Under the pieces are notes generated by a model that made no database searches, was not told the origin of the DNA, and saw only the letters and a list, made by a program, of their open reading frames with translations. The translations under genes and the position numbers were made by a program. This document shows positions 1 through 6,270 of a stretch of 6,270 nt of DNA, in pieces (position 1 is the first letter of the stretch; the number at the start of each line of letters is the position of its first letter). The DNA is from Rhodocyclaceae bacterium (GTDB lineage: Bacteria > Pseudomonadota > Gammaproteobacteria > Burkholderiales > Rhodocyclaceae), in contig PNJM01000161.1 in the NCBI GenBank assembly GCA_013821865.1, positions 1 to 6,270 on the forward strand. Reading direction: 5' to 3'.

Positions 1-24
1 CCCGCGCGGCGAGAGCTGAGCAGG

Positions 25-2217
25 CTATTCTTGAATGAAGATCACCCCGGCCAGTGGCGGCAGGGTGAGTTCCAGGGTGGCGGGAAAGCCCAGGTGTGGT
101 TCGCTGCGAGCCGCCAGCCAGCCGCCGTTGCCCATGTCCCCGCCGCCGTAGAGGCTGGAGTCGCTGTTGAGGATTTCCCGGTAAGGGCCTGCGCGAGGCA
201 CGCCGATCCGGTAGTTGAGGCGCGGCACCGGGGTGAAATTGAGCACCACCACGACGAATCGACCGTCCCGCGCGAAGCGCAGGTAACTGATCACCGACTG
301 ATCGGCATCACGGCAGTCGCTCCAGGAAAAGCCTTGGGCATCGAAATCCAGATCATGCAGCGGCGGAAGCTGGCGGTAGAGCCGGTTCAGGTCGCGCATG
401 AGCTGCCGCACGCCACGGTGCGGCAAATGAACAAGCAGCCCCCAGTCGAGCTCGCGACCCGCGTTCCATTCCGCCCATTGCGCCAGTTCGTTGCCCATGA
501 AGTTGAGCTTCTTGCCCGGCATGGTCGCCTGGCAGCAGAGCAGTGCGCGCAGGTTGGCGAACTTCTGCCAGTCGTCGCCCGGCATCTTGCCGACGAGCGA
601 GCCCTTGCCGTGCACTACCTCGTCATGGGAAAGCGGCAGCACGAAGTTCTCGGTATAGGCGTAGAGCTGGCCGAAGGTGAGCTTGTCGTGATGGAAGCGG
701 CGATGGACCGGGTCGTGCCGCATGTACTCAAGCGTGTCGTTCATCCAGCCCATGTTCCATTTCATGGAGAAGCCCAGCCCGCCCAGGTGCGTCGGGCGGG
801 ACACCATGGGCCAGGCGGTGGATTCCTCGGCAATGGTCAGCGCGCCGGGGAATTCGGCATGCACCATGACGTTCAGTTCGCGCAGGAAGTCGATCGCCTC
901 GAGGTTCTCCCTCCCGCCAAAGCGGTTGGGCAGCCATTCGCCGGCCTTGCGCGAGTAGTCGAGGTAGATCATCGAGGCCACGGCGTCCACGCGCAGGCCG
1001 TCGAAGTGGAATTCCGACAGCCAGTAGTGGGCGCTGGAGAGCAGGAAGCTTTTCACCTCGTTGCGGCCGTAATTGAAGACGTGCGTGCCCCAGTCGGGAT
1101 GGCGCTTCAGGCGCGGATCCTCATGCTCGTAGAGCGAGCTGCCGTCGAAATGCGCCAGGGCGAAGTCGTCCTCCGGAAAATGCCCGGGCACCCAGTCGAG
1201 AATGACGCCGACGCCGGCTCGATGGCAGGCGTCGATGAAGAAGCGCAGGTCGTCGGCCGAACCGAAGCGGCTCGACGGCGCGAAATAGCCGGTGGTCTGG
1301 TAGCCCCAGGATTCGTCGAGCGGGTGCTCGGATACAGGCAGCAGCTCGATATGCGTGCAGCCCAGATCGAGAACGTAGGGCAGCAGGTGCTCGGCCAGCT
1401 CGCGGTAGCTGTAGAAGCGCCCGTCGGGATGGCGGCGCCAGGAGCCTGCATGCACCTCGTAGATGGACACCGGCGCGTGCAGCCAGTCCCAGCCGGCGCG
1501 GCGCGCCAGCCACTCGGCATCGTTCCACGCCTGCGCCGCCGGTGCTTCGACACGCGTCGCCGTGGCGGGACGAAACTCGAAGGCACGGCCGAACGGATCG
1601 GCCTTCACCAGCACCGTGCCGCTGGCGCGGTTGCGTATCTCGAACTTGTACAGAGTGCCGGCACCAAGCTCCGGTATGAACAGTTCCCAGATGCCCGAGC
1701 CGCCGAGAGTGGCCATCTGGTGCACGCGCCCGTCCCAGTGGTTGAAGTCTCCGACCACGGACACGCGCTCGGCATTCGGCGCCCAGACGCGGAAGCAGGT
1801 GCCGGCCGCACCCTGCCGCACTTCAGGCCGGGCACCGAGCAGCCGATAAGCCTGGTAGTTGCGCCCCTCGCTAAACAGATGCAGATCGAAGGAGGAGGCC
1901 TGGGGCGGGAAAGCGTAGGCGTCGCGGCCGAATGCGCCGTCAACCAACAGGCGGAAAGGCTGCGGCGGGGCCTCGCCGCCGCGCCACTCGAAAATGCCGG
2001 CGGCGTCGATGCGGGCAAGGCTTTCCGCGCCATGCGGCATTTCCAGCGCGACCGCGGTAGCATGTGGCCTGAAGACACGGAGCCGCCACCCCTCCCCTTC
2101 CCGAGCCAGGCCGAGGCAGGCGAAGGGATCATGTTCGCGCGCGGCAAGCAGCCGGTCCCAGGGTTTCGCGGCAGCGGCGCGTCCGGCAGCGGTCCTGTTG
2201 GCGTGAGTAGGGTTCAT
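25..2217 (-). CDS. glgB: 1,4-alpha-glucan (glycogen) branching enzyme, GH13
   Basis: This enzyme cleaves alpha-1,4 linkages in linear glucan and rejoins the fragment as an alpha-1,6 branch in cytoplasmic glycogen. From the chosen start it is 730 aa, close to E. coli GlgB (728 aa). Numbered from that start, an N-terminal module opens near residue 30 (HDPFACLGL). A CBM48 domain follows at about 140-225 ([19 protein letters not shown]). The GH13 barrel runs from about 250 to 605, and a C-terminal beta domain ends in GVIFIQE. Barrel motifs are DWVPGHFP (D341-H346), [10 protein letters not shown] with R409 and nucleophile D411, AEEST with acid/base E464, and LSHDEV with H531/D532. Spacing between these residues matches E. 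coli. The start at 2217 (MNPTHANRT) is preferred because an in-frame ATG at 2271 would overlap the start of the divergent glgC. Its ribosome site is weak (GGA about 10 nt upstream). The TAG stop is 24 nt from the window edge, and that remainder holds nothing recognisable. Family assignment is very secure; the exact start is less so. Confidence 0.97.
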   Translation of the reverse strand: MNPTHANRTAAGRAAAAKPWDRLLAAREHDPFACLGLAREGEGWRLRVFRPHATAVALEMPHGAESLARIDAAGIFEWRGGEAPPQPFRLLVDGAFGRDAYAFPPQASSFDLHLFSEGRNYQAYRLLGARPEVRQGAAGTCFRVWAPNAERVSVVGDFNHWDGRVHQMATLGGSGIWELFIPELGAGTLYKFEIRNRASGTVLVKADPFGRAFEFRPATATRVEAPAAQAWNDAEWLARRAGWDWLHAPVSIYEVHAGSWRRHPDGRFYSYRELAEHLLPYVLDLGCTHIELLPVSEHPLDESWGYQTTGYFAPSSRFGSADDLRFFIDACHRAGVGVILDWVPGHFPEDDFALAHFDGSSLYEHEDPRLKRHPDWGTHVFNYGRNEVKSFLLSSAHYWLSEFHFDGLRVDAVASMIYLDYSRKAGEWLPNRFGGRENLEAIDFLRELNVMVHAEFPGALTIAEESTAWPMVSRPTHLGGLGFSMKWNMGWMNDTLEYMRHDPVHRRFHHDKLTFGQLYAYTENFVLPLSHDEVVHGKGSLVGKMPGDDWQKFANLRALLCCQATMPGKKLNFMGNELAQWAEWNAGRELDWGLLVHLPHRGVRQLMRDLNRLYRQLPPLHDLDFDAQGFSWSDCRDADQSVISYLRFARDGRFVVVVLNFTPVPRLNYRIGVPRAGPYREILNSDSSLYGGGDMGNGGWLAARSEPHLGFPATLELTLPPLAGVIFIQE

Positions 2218-2226
2218 CTCGATAAT
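2198..2226 (+). promoter_or_regulatory. Candidate sigma-70 promoter for glgC
   Basis: A TTGGCG box at 2198-2203 (4/6 match to TTGACA) and a GATAAT box at 2221-2226 (5/6 match to TATAAT) are separated by exactly 17 bp. Transcription would start near 2232-2234, leaving a short leader containing the glgC ribosome site. The promoter overlaps the first codons of the divergent glgB, whose start codon (2215-2217) lies between the two boxes. The match was read by eye and is not tested against background; a GC-rich genome makes chance AT-rich matches less common but not negligible. Confidence 0.5.
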
Positions 2227-2238
2227 ATCCGTACCTGA

Positions 2239-2243
2239 AAGGA
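2239..2243 (+). promoter_or_regulatory. Ribosome binding site of glgC
   Basis: AAGGA lies 6 nt upstream of the ATG at 2250. It is the only strong Shine-Dalgarno sequence among the four genes, and it fixes the glgC start. Confidence 0.8.
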
Positions 2244-2249
2244 ACTCGC

Positions 2250-3569
2250 ATGCAAGACAACCAGGAAGCATTGCGCCAGGTCTTCACCACGACCCACAGC
2301 GGACAGGGGCCCCGCTTCATCAGCCAGCTCACGCGCGAGACTTTCGCCCTGGTGCTGGCCGGCGGGCGCGGCAGCCGACTGAAGCAACTGACCGACTGGC
2401 GTTCCAAACCCGCCGTTCCTTTCGCAGGCAAATTCCGTATTATCGATTTTACGCTATCCAATTGCGTAAACTCGGGCATCCGCCGAATCGGCGTGGCCAC
2501 CCAGTACAAGTCGCAGAGCCTGATTCATCACCTGCAGCGGGGCTGGAGCTTCCTCGACGGTCGCCTGAACGAATTCATCGACCTGTTGCCGGCCCAGCAA
2601 CAGATGGGCGAGGAATGGTACCGCGGCACCGCCGACGCGGTGTTCCAGAACCTCGACATGCTGCGCCGCAACCGTCCCGCATTTATCCTCGTCCTTGCCG
2701 GCGATCATGTCTACAAGATGGACTACGGCCGCATCCTGGCCTTCCACGCTGCCGAGCAGGCGGATCTGACGGTGGCCTGCATGGAGGTGCCGCGCGAGGA
2801 GGCCGGCGCGTTCGGCGTAATGAGCGTGGGGGGGGACTGGCGCATCACGCGCTTTGCCGAAAAGCCGCGGGACCCGGAACCCATGCCGGGCAAGCCGGAC
2901 CGCGCGCTGGTCAGCATGGGGGTTTATGTCTTCAATGCGAGCTTCCTGTTCGAGCAGCTGATTCGCGACAGCGACGACCCCCACTCCTCCCACGATTTCG
3001 GCAAGGACGTGATTCCCCATGTCGTGCCGCGCTACCGCGTCTTTGCCCACGACTTTTCCGCGAGTTGCGTCGGCGGCGAGGAAGGCAAGCCCTACTGGAA
3101 GGATGTCGGCACCGTGGACGCCTACTGGGAAGCCAACATGGACGTCGTTCGGGTGACGCCGGAACTCAACCTCTACGACGAGGAGTGGCCGATCTGGACG
3201 TACCAGGAACAGCTGCCGCCGGCCAAGTTCATCTTCGACGACGACGACCGGCGCGGCAAGGCGATCGATTCCATAGTCTCCGGCGGCTGCATCATCAGCG
3301 GTGCCGCGGTGCGCCGCTCGCTGCTCTTCTCCGGCGTGCGCGTCGAGGAGCGCAGCGTGGTCGAGGATTCGGTGATCCTGCCCAAGGTGCAGATCGGCAG
3401 GAAAGCGGTCATCAAGCGCGCGATCCTCGACAAGCGCTGCCGCATCCCCGACGGCATGACGATCGGTGTAGACAAGGCAGCCGACGCCAGGCGATTCCAT
3501 GTCACGGAAAAAGGGATTACGCTGGTGACCCCGGAGATGCTCGGACAGCAGGTGCATCGCGTCCGATGA
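2250..3569 (+). CDS. glgC: Glucose-1-phosphate adenylyltransferase (ADP-glucose pyrophosphorylase)
   Basis: It makes ADP-glucose and pyrophosphate from ATP and glucose-1-phosphate, the committed and usually allosteric step of bacterial glycogen synthesis. At 439 aa it is close to E. coli GlgC (431 aa). The nucleotidyltransferase domain has LAGGRGSRL (residues 36-44), [15 protein letters not shown] (53-67), WYRGTADAV (123-131), [10 protein letters not shown] with catalytic-type D152, FAEKP with K205 at the glucose-1-phosphate site, SMGVYVFN and [13 protein letters not shown]-terminal left-handed beta-helix follows from about residue 340 ([11 protein letters not shown] to IPDGMTIG). K45 in RLKQLT aligns with E. 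coli K39, which binds the activator fructose-1,6-bisphosphate; similar activation is therefore inferred. The start is set by AAGGA at 2239-2243. The gene is divergent from glgB and is followed, immediately after its TGA, by a heptad repeat element and then a GH57 gene, probably in one transcript. Oddities are an AT-rich patch at 2430-2471 and a run of eight G at 2828-2835. Confidence 0.98.
   Translation: MQDNQEALRQVFTTTHSGQGPRFISQLTRETFALVLAGGRGSRLKQLTDWRSKPAVPFAGKFRIIDFTLSNCVNSGIRRIGVATQYKSQSLIHHLQRGWSFLDGRLNEFIDLLPAQQQMGEEWYRGTADAVFQNLDMLRRNRPAFILVLAGDHVYKMDYGRILAFHAAEQADLTVACMEVPREEAGAFGVMSVGGDWRITRFAEKPRDPEPMPGKPDRALVSMGVYVFNASFLFEQLIRDSDDPHSSHDFGKDVIPHVVPRYRVFAHDFSASCVGGEEGKPYWKDVGTVDAYWEANMDVVRVTPELNLYDEEWPIWTYQEQLPPAKFIFDDDDRRGKAIDSIVSGGCIISGAAVRRSLLFSGVRVEERSVVEDSVILPKVQIGRKAVIKRAILDKRCRIPDGMTIGVDKAADARRFHVTEKGITLVTPEMLGQQVHRVR
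2430..2471. other. AT-rich island inside glgC
   Basis: This 42-bp stretch has about 33% GC in an otherwise strongly GC-rich gene. It encodes residues 61-74 of GlgC, one of the most conserved segments, using AT-ending codons (AAA, CGT, ATT, GAT, TTT, CTA, AAT, GTA) that are uncommon in these genes. TATAAT-like hexamers occur on both strands (TATTAT at 2438-2443 plus; GATAAT at 2439-2444 and TAAAAT at 2446-2451 minus), but none has a convincing -35 box at 16-18 bp. Its position would suit a distal glgB promoter on the minus strand, but this is not established. Confidence 0.35.
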
Positions 3570-3570
3570 A

Positions 3571-3639
3571 GTTTAAAGTTGCAGGTTCAATGTTTAAAGT
3601 TGGCGCGCGCCACTGCAACCTTGAACTTTAAACCTGAAC
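3571..3639. repeat. Converging heptad-repeat element with central palindrome
   Basis: The space between the glgC stop and the next ATG is built of 7-base words starting with GTT. On the plus strand these are GTTTAAA (3571-3577), GTTGCAG (3578-3584), GTTCAAT (3585-3591), GTTTAAA (3592-3598) and a partial GTT (3599-3601). A perfect palindrome GGCGCGCGCC follows at 3602-3611. Read on the minus strand from the right edge, the words are GTTCAG (3639-3634, one base short), GTTTAAA (3633-3627), GTTCAAG (3626-3620) and GTTGCAG (3619-3613). GTTTAAA therefore occurs three times, GTTGCAG twice and GTTCAA twice, across the two strands. The two plus-strand GTTTAAA copies are 21 bp apart. Arms 3592-3601 and 3624-3633 are perfectly complementary and could form a hairpin. 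No T-run follows, so it does not look like a standard intrinsic terminator. The 7-base rhythm is directly visible; function and family are unknown. Confidence 0.8.
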
Positions 3640-5334
3640 ATGAGCGAAGCGAAGAGAAAACTTGACCTGGTGCTGCTATGGCACATGCACCAGCCGGATT
3701 ACCGCGATCACGCCACGGGCGAATTCCGCCGGCCGTGGACCTACCTGCACGCGCTCAAGGACTACACCGACATGGTGGCGCACCTGGAACGCCATCCCGA
3801 AGTGCGCGCCGTGGTCAATTTCGTGCCGGTGCTTCTCGACCAGATCGAGGACTACGTCCGGCAATTCGACGCTTGGAATTTCCGCGATCCGCTGCTGCGC
3901 CTGCTGGCGCGCGACGATCTCGACAGCCTCGATCTGCACGAGCGCAAGTTCCTTCTCTCCACCTGCTTTCCCGGCAACCATGCGGGCATGGTGCAGCCCT
4001 TCCCGCGCTTCGAACGGCTGCACAGCCTCTACCGCCCCCTGGAAGGCCAGGGCGACGCTGCGCTGGACTACTTCTCGGGCAGCTATTTCGCCGACCTGAT
4101 GATGTGGTACCACCTGGCCTGGTCCGGCGAGACGGAGCGCCGCAGCCGGCCGCTCCTGGTGGAGTTGATGAGCCGCGGCGAAGGCTTCACGCGCGAGGAT
4201 CGCAGGCGCCTGCTGGCCTTCTTCGGCGAGACCCTGCGCCGCCTCATTCCGCGCTACCGGGCGCTGGCCGGGCGCGGACAGATCGAACTGTCCGCCACGC
4301 CGCACACCCATCCGCTGGCGCCGCTCATGCTCGACTTCGCGAGCGCGCGCGAGGCGCGGCCCGACATGGTGCTGCCCCTTTCACACGGCTACCCGGGCGG
4401 GCGCTCGCGCATCGACAGCCAGATCTCGCTGGCCCGCGACAGCCACGCCGCGCGCTTCGGCGACGCCCCGCGGGGCATGTGGCCGGCCGAAGGCGCGTTG
4501 TCCACCGCCTTCCTGCAGCAACTCGCGGCGCACGGCTGCCGCTGGGCTGCATCGAGCGAGGCCGTGCTGGCCAACAGCCTGCGCCGGGGCGAACTGCCGC
4601 CGCGGCGGCACTATCTTTACCGGCCGTGGCAAACCGGGGCCGCGCCGGGGATTACGGTTTTCTTCCGCGACGAAAAGCTGTCCGACCTGATCGGCTTCGA
4701 ATACGCAAAATGGCACGGCCGCGACGCCGCGCAGCATTTCGTCCTCCAGCTGGAAAAGATCCGCGACGAGGCACACGAAGGGGAAACCCCCCTGGTGTGC
4801 GTCATCCTCGACGGCGAGAACGCCTGGGAGTACTACCCGTACAACGCCTATTTCTTCTTCGAGGATCTTTACTCCCTGCTCGCGGCGCAACTCTGGATCA
4901 ACACCACCACCTGCACCGACTGGCTGGAACGCAACCCCGCCCGTGCCGGCACCCTGCCGGCGCTGGTGGCGGGCAGCTGGGTGTACGGGACCATGTCCAC
5001 CTGGATCGGCGACCCGGACAAGAACCGCGCCTGGGACCTGCTCTGCGCGGCCAAGCAGGCTTTCGACATCGTCATGGACAGCGGGCGGCTCGATCCGGCG
5101 GCGCGGCAAGCCGCCGAGGCGCAACTGGCGGTATGCGAGGGCTCGGACTGGTTCTGGTGGTTCGGCGACTACAACCCGCGCGACGCCGTCGAAAGCTTCG
5201 ACGCGCTTTTCCGCGCCAACCTCGCCCACCTCTACCGGCTGCTGCGCCTGCCGGAGCCGCCCCAGCTCGCGGTGCCGCTGTCGCATGGCGGCGGAACCGC
5301 CGAAGCGGGCGGCACCATGCGGAGGGCGTCGTGA
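3640..5334 (+). CDS. GH57 glycoside hydrolase, alpha-amylase/amylopullulanase-like
   Basis: This is a predicted cytoplasmic retaining glycosidase acting on alpha-1,4 and possibly alpha-1,6 glucan bonds; no signal peptide or membrane segment is visible. It is 564 aa. GH57 motifs in order are WHMHQPDY (residues 14-21), IELSATPHTHPLAPLM (215-230), GMWPAEGALS (279-288) with predicted nucleophile E284, LDGENAWEYY (390-399) with predicted acid/base D391, and AGSWVYGTMSTWIG (444-457). The DWFWWFGDYN segment (503-512) is also typical of this family. DGEN in motif four and WPAE in motif three resemble amylopullulanase-type members rather than the glucanotransferase type encoded next door. The last 20 residues are Gly/Ala-rich and look dispensable. 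ATG 3640 is the only reasonable start, since an in-frame TGA lies at 3622-3624, yet there is no Shine-Dalgarno sequence because the heptad element abuts the ATG. Translation may be coupled to glgC. GH57 membership is secure; substrate specificity is not, so no symbol is given. Confidence 0.92.
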   Translation: MSEAKRKLDLVLLWHMHQPDYRDHATGEFRRPWTYLHALKDYTDMVAHLERHPEVRAVVNFVPVLLDQIEDYVRQFDAWNFRDPLLRLLARDDLDSLDLHERKFLLSTCFPGNHAGMVQPFPRFERLHSLYRPLEGQGDAALDYFSGSYFADLMMWYHLAWSGETERRSRPLLVELMSRGEGFTREDRRRLLAFFGETLRRLIPRYRALAGRGQIELSATPHTHPLAPLMLDFASAREARPDMVLPLSHGYPGGRSRIDSQISLARDSHAARFGDAPRGMWPAEGALSTAFLQQLAAHGCRWAASSEAVLANSLRRGELPPRRHYLYRPWQTGAAPGITVFFRDEKLSDLIGFEYAKWHGRDAAQHFVLQLEKIRDEAHEGETPLVCVILDGENAWEYYPYNAYFFFEDLYSLLAAQLWINTTTCTDWLERNPARAGTLPALVAGSWVYGTMSTWIGDPDKNRAWDLLCAAKQAFDIVMDSGRLDPAARQAAEAQLAVCEGSDWFWWFGDYNPRDAVESFDALFRANLAHLYRLLRLPEPPQLAVPLSHGGGTAEAGGTMRRAS

Positions 5335-5338
5335 CGCG

Positions 5339-5366
5339 GTTACAAGTTTCGAGTTTCGGATTTCAT
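5339..5366 (+). repeat. Second heptad array between the two GH57 genes
   Basis: Four consecutive 7-base words fill most of the 34-bp gap: GTTACAA (5339-5345), GTTTCGA (5346-5352), GTTTCGG (5353-5359) and ATTTCAT (5360-5366). AGTTTCG is an exact tandem duplicate at 5345-5351 and 5352-5358. The array ends 2 bp before the next ATG. It has the same 7-base rhythm and mostly the GTT word start of the element at 3571-3639, but different word endings, no inverted half and no palindrome. The only ribosome-site-like bases, CGGA at 5357-5360, are part of the array. Confidence 0.6.
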
Positions 5367-5368
5367 CC

Positions 5369-6270
5369 ATGACCGAACCCATCTCCCTGCTGGTGGGCGT
5401 GCACGCCCACCAGCCGGTCGGCAACTTCGATGCCGTGCTCGACCAGGCGCACGAGCGCTGCTACCGCCCGTTCCTGCGCACGCTGCATCGTTATCCGGAG
5501 TTCCGCTTCGCCGCGCATTTCTCCGGGTGGCTGCTCGACCGCCTGCTGGAAAAGCATCCCGAGGACATGGCGCTGCTCAGGCAGATGGTGGCGCGCGGCC
5601 AGGTGGAGATGTTCGGCGCGGGCGATTGCGAACCGGTGCTGGCGGCGATTCCGCACCGCGACCGCATCGGCCAGATCAAAGTCCTGTCGGAGAAGCTCGG
5701 GCGCCATTTCGGCGCCCGAATCGAGGGTGCCTGGCTCACCGAACGCGTCTACGTCCCCACCGTGGTGCCGGCGCTGGCCGATTGCGGCATGCGCTACGTC
5801 ACGGTGGACGACTATCACTTCCTCTGCGTCGGCAAGACGCTGGATGAACTCGATGGTTTCTACACCACCGAGGAGGATGGGCGCTGCATCGATCTGTTCC
5901 CGATTTCCGAGCAACTGCGCTATCGCCTGCCCTTCTCGCCCGCGGCCGACGCCGTTGCCTTCATCGAGGATTTGGCGCGCAGCGGCCATCGCGCGGCGGT
6001 CTACTTCGACGACATCGAGAAGTTCGGCATCTGGCCGGAGACCTACGAGTGGGTCTACGAAAAAGGCTGGCTCGAGCAGTTCATCGAGGGCGTGCTGGCC
6101 TCGCCTCTCATCCGCACCGAGACCTACGCCGGCTTCCACGGCCGCCACGCCACGCGCGGCATCATCTACCTGCCCACCACCTCGTACATCGAGATGAACG
6201 AGTGGACGCTGCCTGCGCGCGCGGCCTCCATCTACGCCGAACTGGTCGAACGCGAGAAGCGCGCGGGCCG
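5369..6270 (+). CDS. GH57 4-alpha-glucanotransferase-like protein, 5' part
   Basis: The reading frame is open to the window edge, giving 300 complete codons and part of the next. It resembles Thermococcus litoralis 4-alpha-glucanotransferase (about 659 aa), so under half of the expected protein is visible. That enzyme transfers maltooligosaccharide segments between alpha-1,4 glucans. Motifs are GVHAHQPVGNF (residues 10-20), GAGDCEPVLAAIP (83-95), WLTERVYVP (122-130) with predicted nucleophile E125, YVTVDDYHF (143-151), YFDDIEKFGIWPETYEWVYE (212-231) with predicted acid/base D215, and IYLPTTSYIEMNEWTLP (266-282). Residue 216 is Ile where the archaeal enzyme has Gly. No signal peptide is seen, so it is probably cytoplasmic. 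It follows the first GH57 gene by 34 bp on the same strand, probably in one operon. The start is supported by the HQP motif lying close to the N-terminus, as in the family; the ribosome site is weak. An alpha-amylase specificity within the same GH57 clade is possible. Confidence 0.9.
   Translation, partial: MTEPISLLVGVHAHQPVGNFDAVLDQAHERCYRPFLRTLHRYPEFRFAAHFSGWLLDRLLEKHPEDMALLRQMVARGQVEMFGAGDCEPVLAAIPHRDRIGQIKVLSEKLGRHFGARIEGAWLTERVYVPTVVPALADCGMRYVTVDDYHFLCVGKTLDELDGFYTTEEDGRCIDLFPISEQLRYRLPFSPAADAVAFIEDLARSGHRAAVYFDDIEKFGIWPETYEWVYEKGWLEQFIEGVLASPLIRTETYAGFHGRHATRGIIYLPTTSYIEMNEWTLPARAASIYAELVEREKRAG

Noticed and set aside
1..24. Small GC palindrome CCGCGCGG at 2-9 beyond the glgB stop as a terminator
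   Set aside because: Too short, at the window edge, and with no loop or T-run that can be seen.
31..2238. A 735-codon plus-strand open frame antisense to nearly all of glgB
   Set aside because: It has no recognisable motif and is explained by high GC at third codon positions. The minus-strand frame carries every GlgB motif.
2222..2250. Minus-strand glgB promoter using TATTAT (2227-2222)
   Set aside because: The hexamer matches well, but the sequence 17 bp upstream (TGCGAG) is a poor -35 box and the predicted start falls on the glgB ATG itself.
2218..2271. Upstream ATG at 2271 extending GlgB by 18 residues
   Set aside because: The extension would overlap the glgC start and ribosome site, and adds residues with no family counterpart. 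The 2217 start gives a protein length like E. coli GlgB.
2454..3557. A 367-codon minus-strand open frame antisense to glgC
   Set aside because: Shadow of glgC caused by GC-rich codon use; its composition is His/Val/Ala-rich with no domain.
3571..3639. The repeat element as an intrinsic terminator of glgC
   Set aside because: There is dyad symmetry, but no run of T follows the right arm on the plus strand, and the stem is AT-rich rather than GC-rich.
3571..3639. A CRISPR array
   Set aside because: The units are 7 bp, contiguous and inverted about a centre; there are no 25-40 bp repeats with unique spacers.
3678..5372. A 564-codon plus-strand frame overlapping the first GH57 gene
   Set aside because: Arg/Pro/Ala-rich translation typical of a shifted frame. 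The GH57 motifs are all in the other frame.
5363..6148. A 261-codon minus-strand frame opposite the second GH57 gene
   Set aside because: Antisense shadow; the plus-strand frame from 5369 shows clear GH57 motifs throughout.

Overview
The window is a compact glycogen / alpha-glucan metabolism locus from a GC-rich bacterium. GlgB and GlgC are both of the standard proteobacterial type. Codon use and overall style fit a betaproteobacterium (for example Rhodocyclales), but that placement is inference from protein style and composition, not a measured result.

Layout. Positions 25-2217 (minus strand) hold a complete glycogen branching enzyme, glgB. Only 32 bp separate its start codon from that of the divergent, complete glgC (2250-3569, plus strand), which encodes ADP-glucose pyrophosphorylase. 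On the plus strand glgC is followed by a complete GH57 glycosidase of the alpha-amylase/amylopullulanase-like type (3640-5334). A second, different GH57 protein resembling 4-alpha-glucanotransferase begins at 5369 and runs off the right edge. No tRNA, rRNA, CRISPR array, insertion sequence or clear terminator was seen. No gap between genes exceeds 70 bp, and positions 1-24 hold nothing recognisable.

How the genes fit together. GlgC makes ADP-glucose, the donor for glycogen synthase (not in the window). GlgB adds alpha-1,6 branches. The two GH57 enzymes are predicted to trim, debranch or rearrange alpha-glucans in the cytoplasm; none of the four proteins shows a signal peptide. All GH13 and GH57 catalytic residues that can be placed by motif are present.

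Most unusual structure. Both plus-strand gaps between genes are filled by short arrays of 7-base words that nearly all start with GTT. The first (3571-3639) occupies essentially the whole space between the glgC stop and the next ATG. It consists of two heptad arrays, one on each strand, converging on a perfect 10-bp palindrome. The second (5339-5366) is a one-sided array with different words but the same 7-base rhythm. Both lie where a Shine-Dalgarno sequence would be expected. I do not recognise a named family for these elements; they are the best candidate here for something undescribed. The genes themselves are recognisable members of known families.
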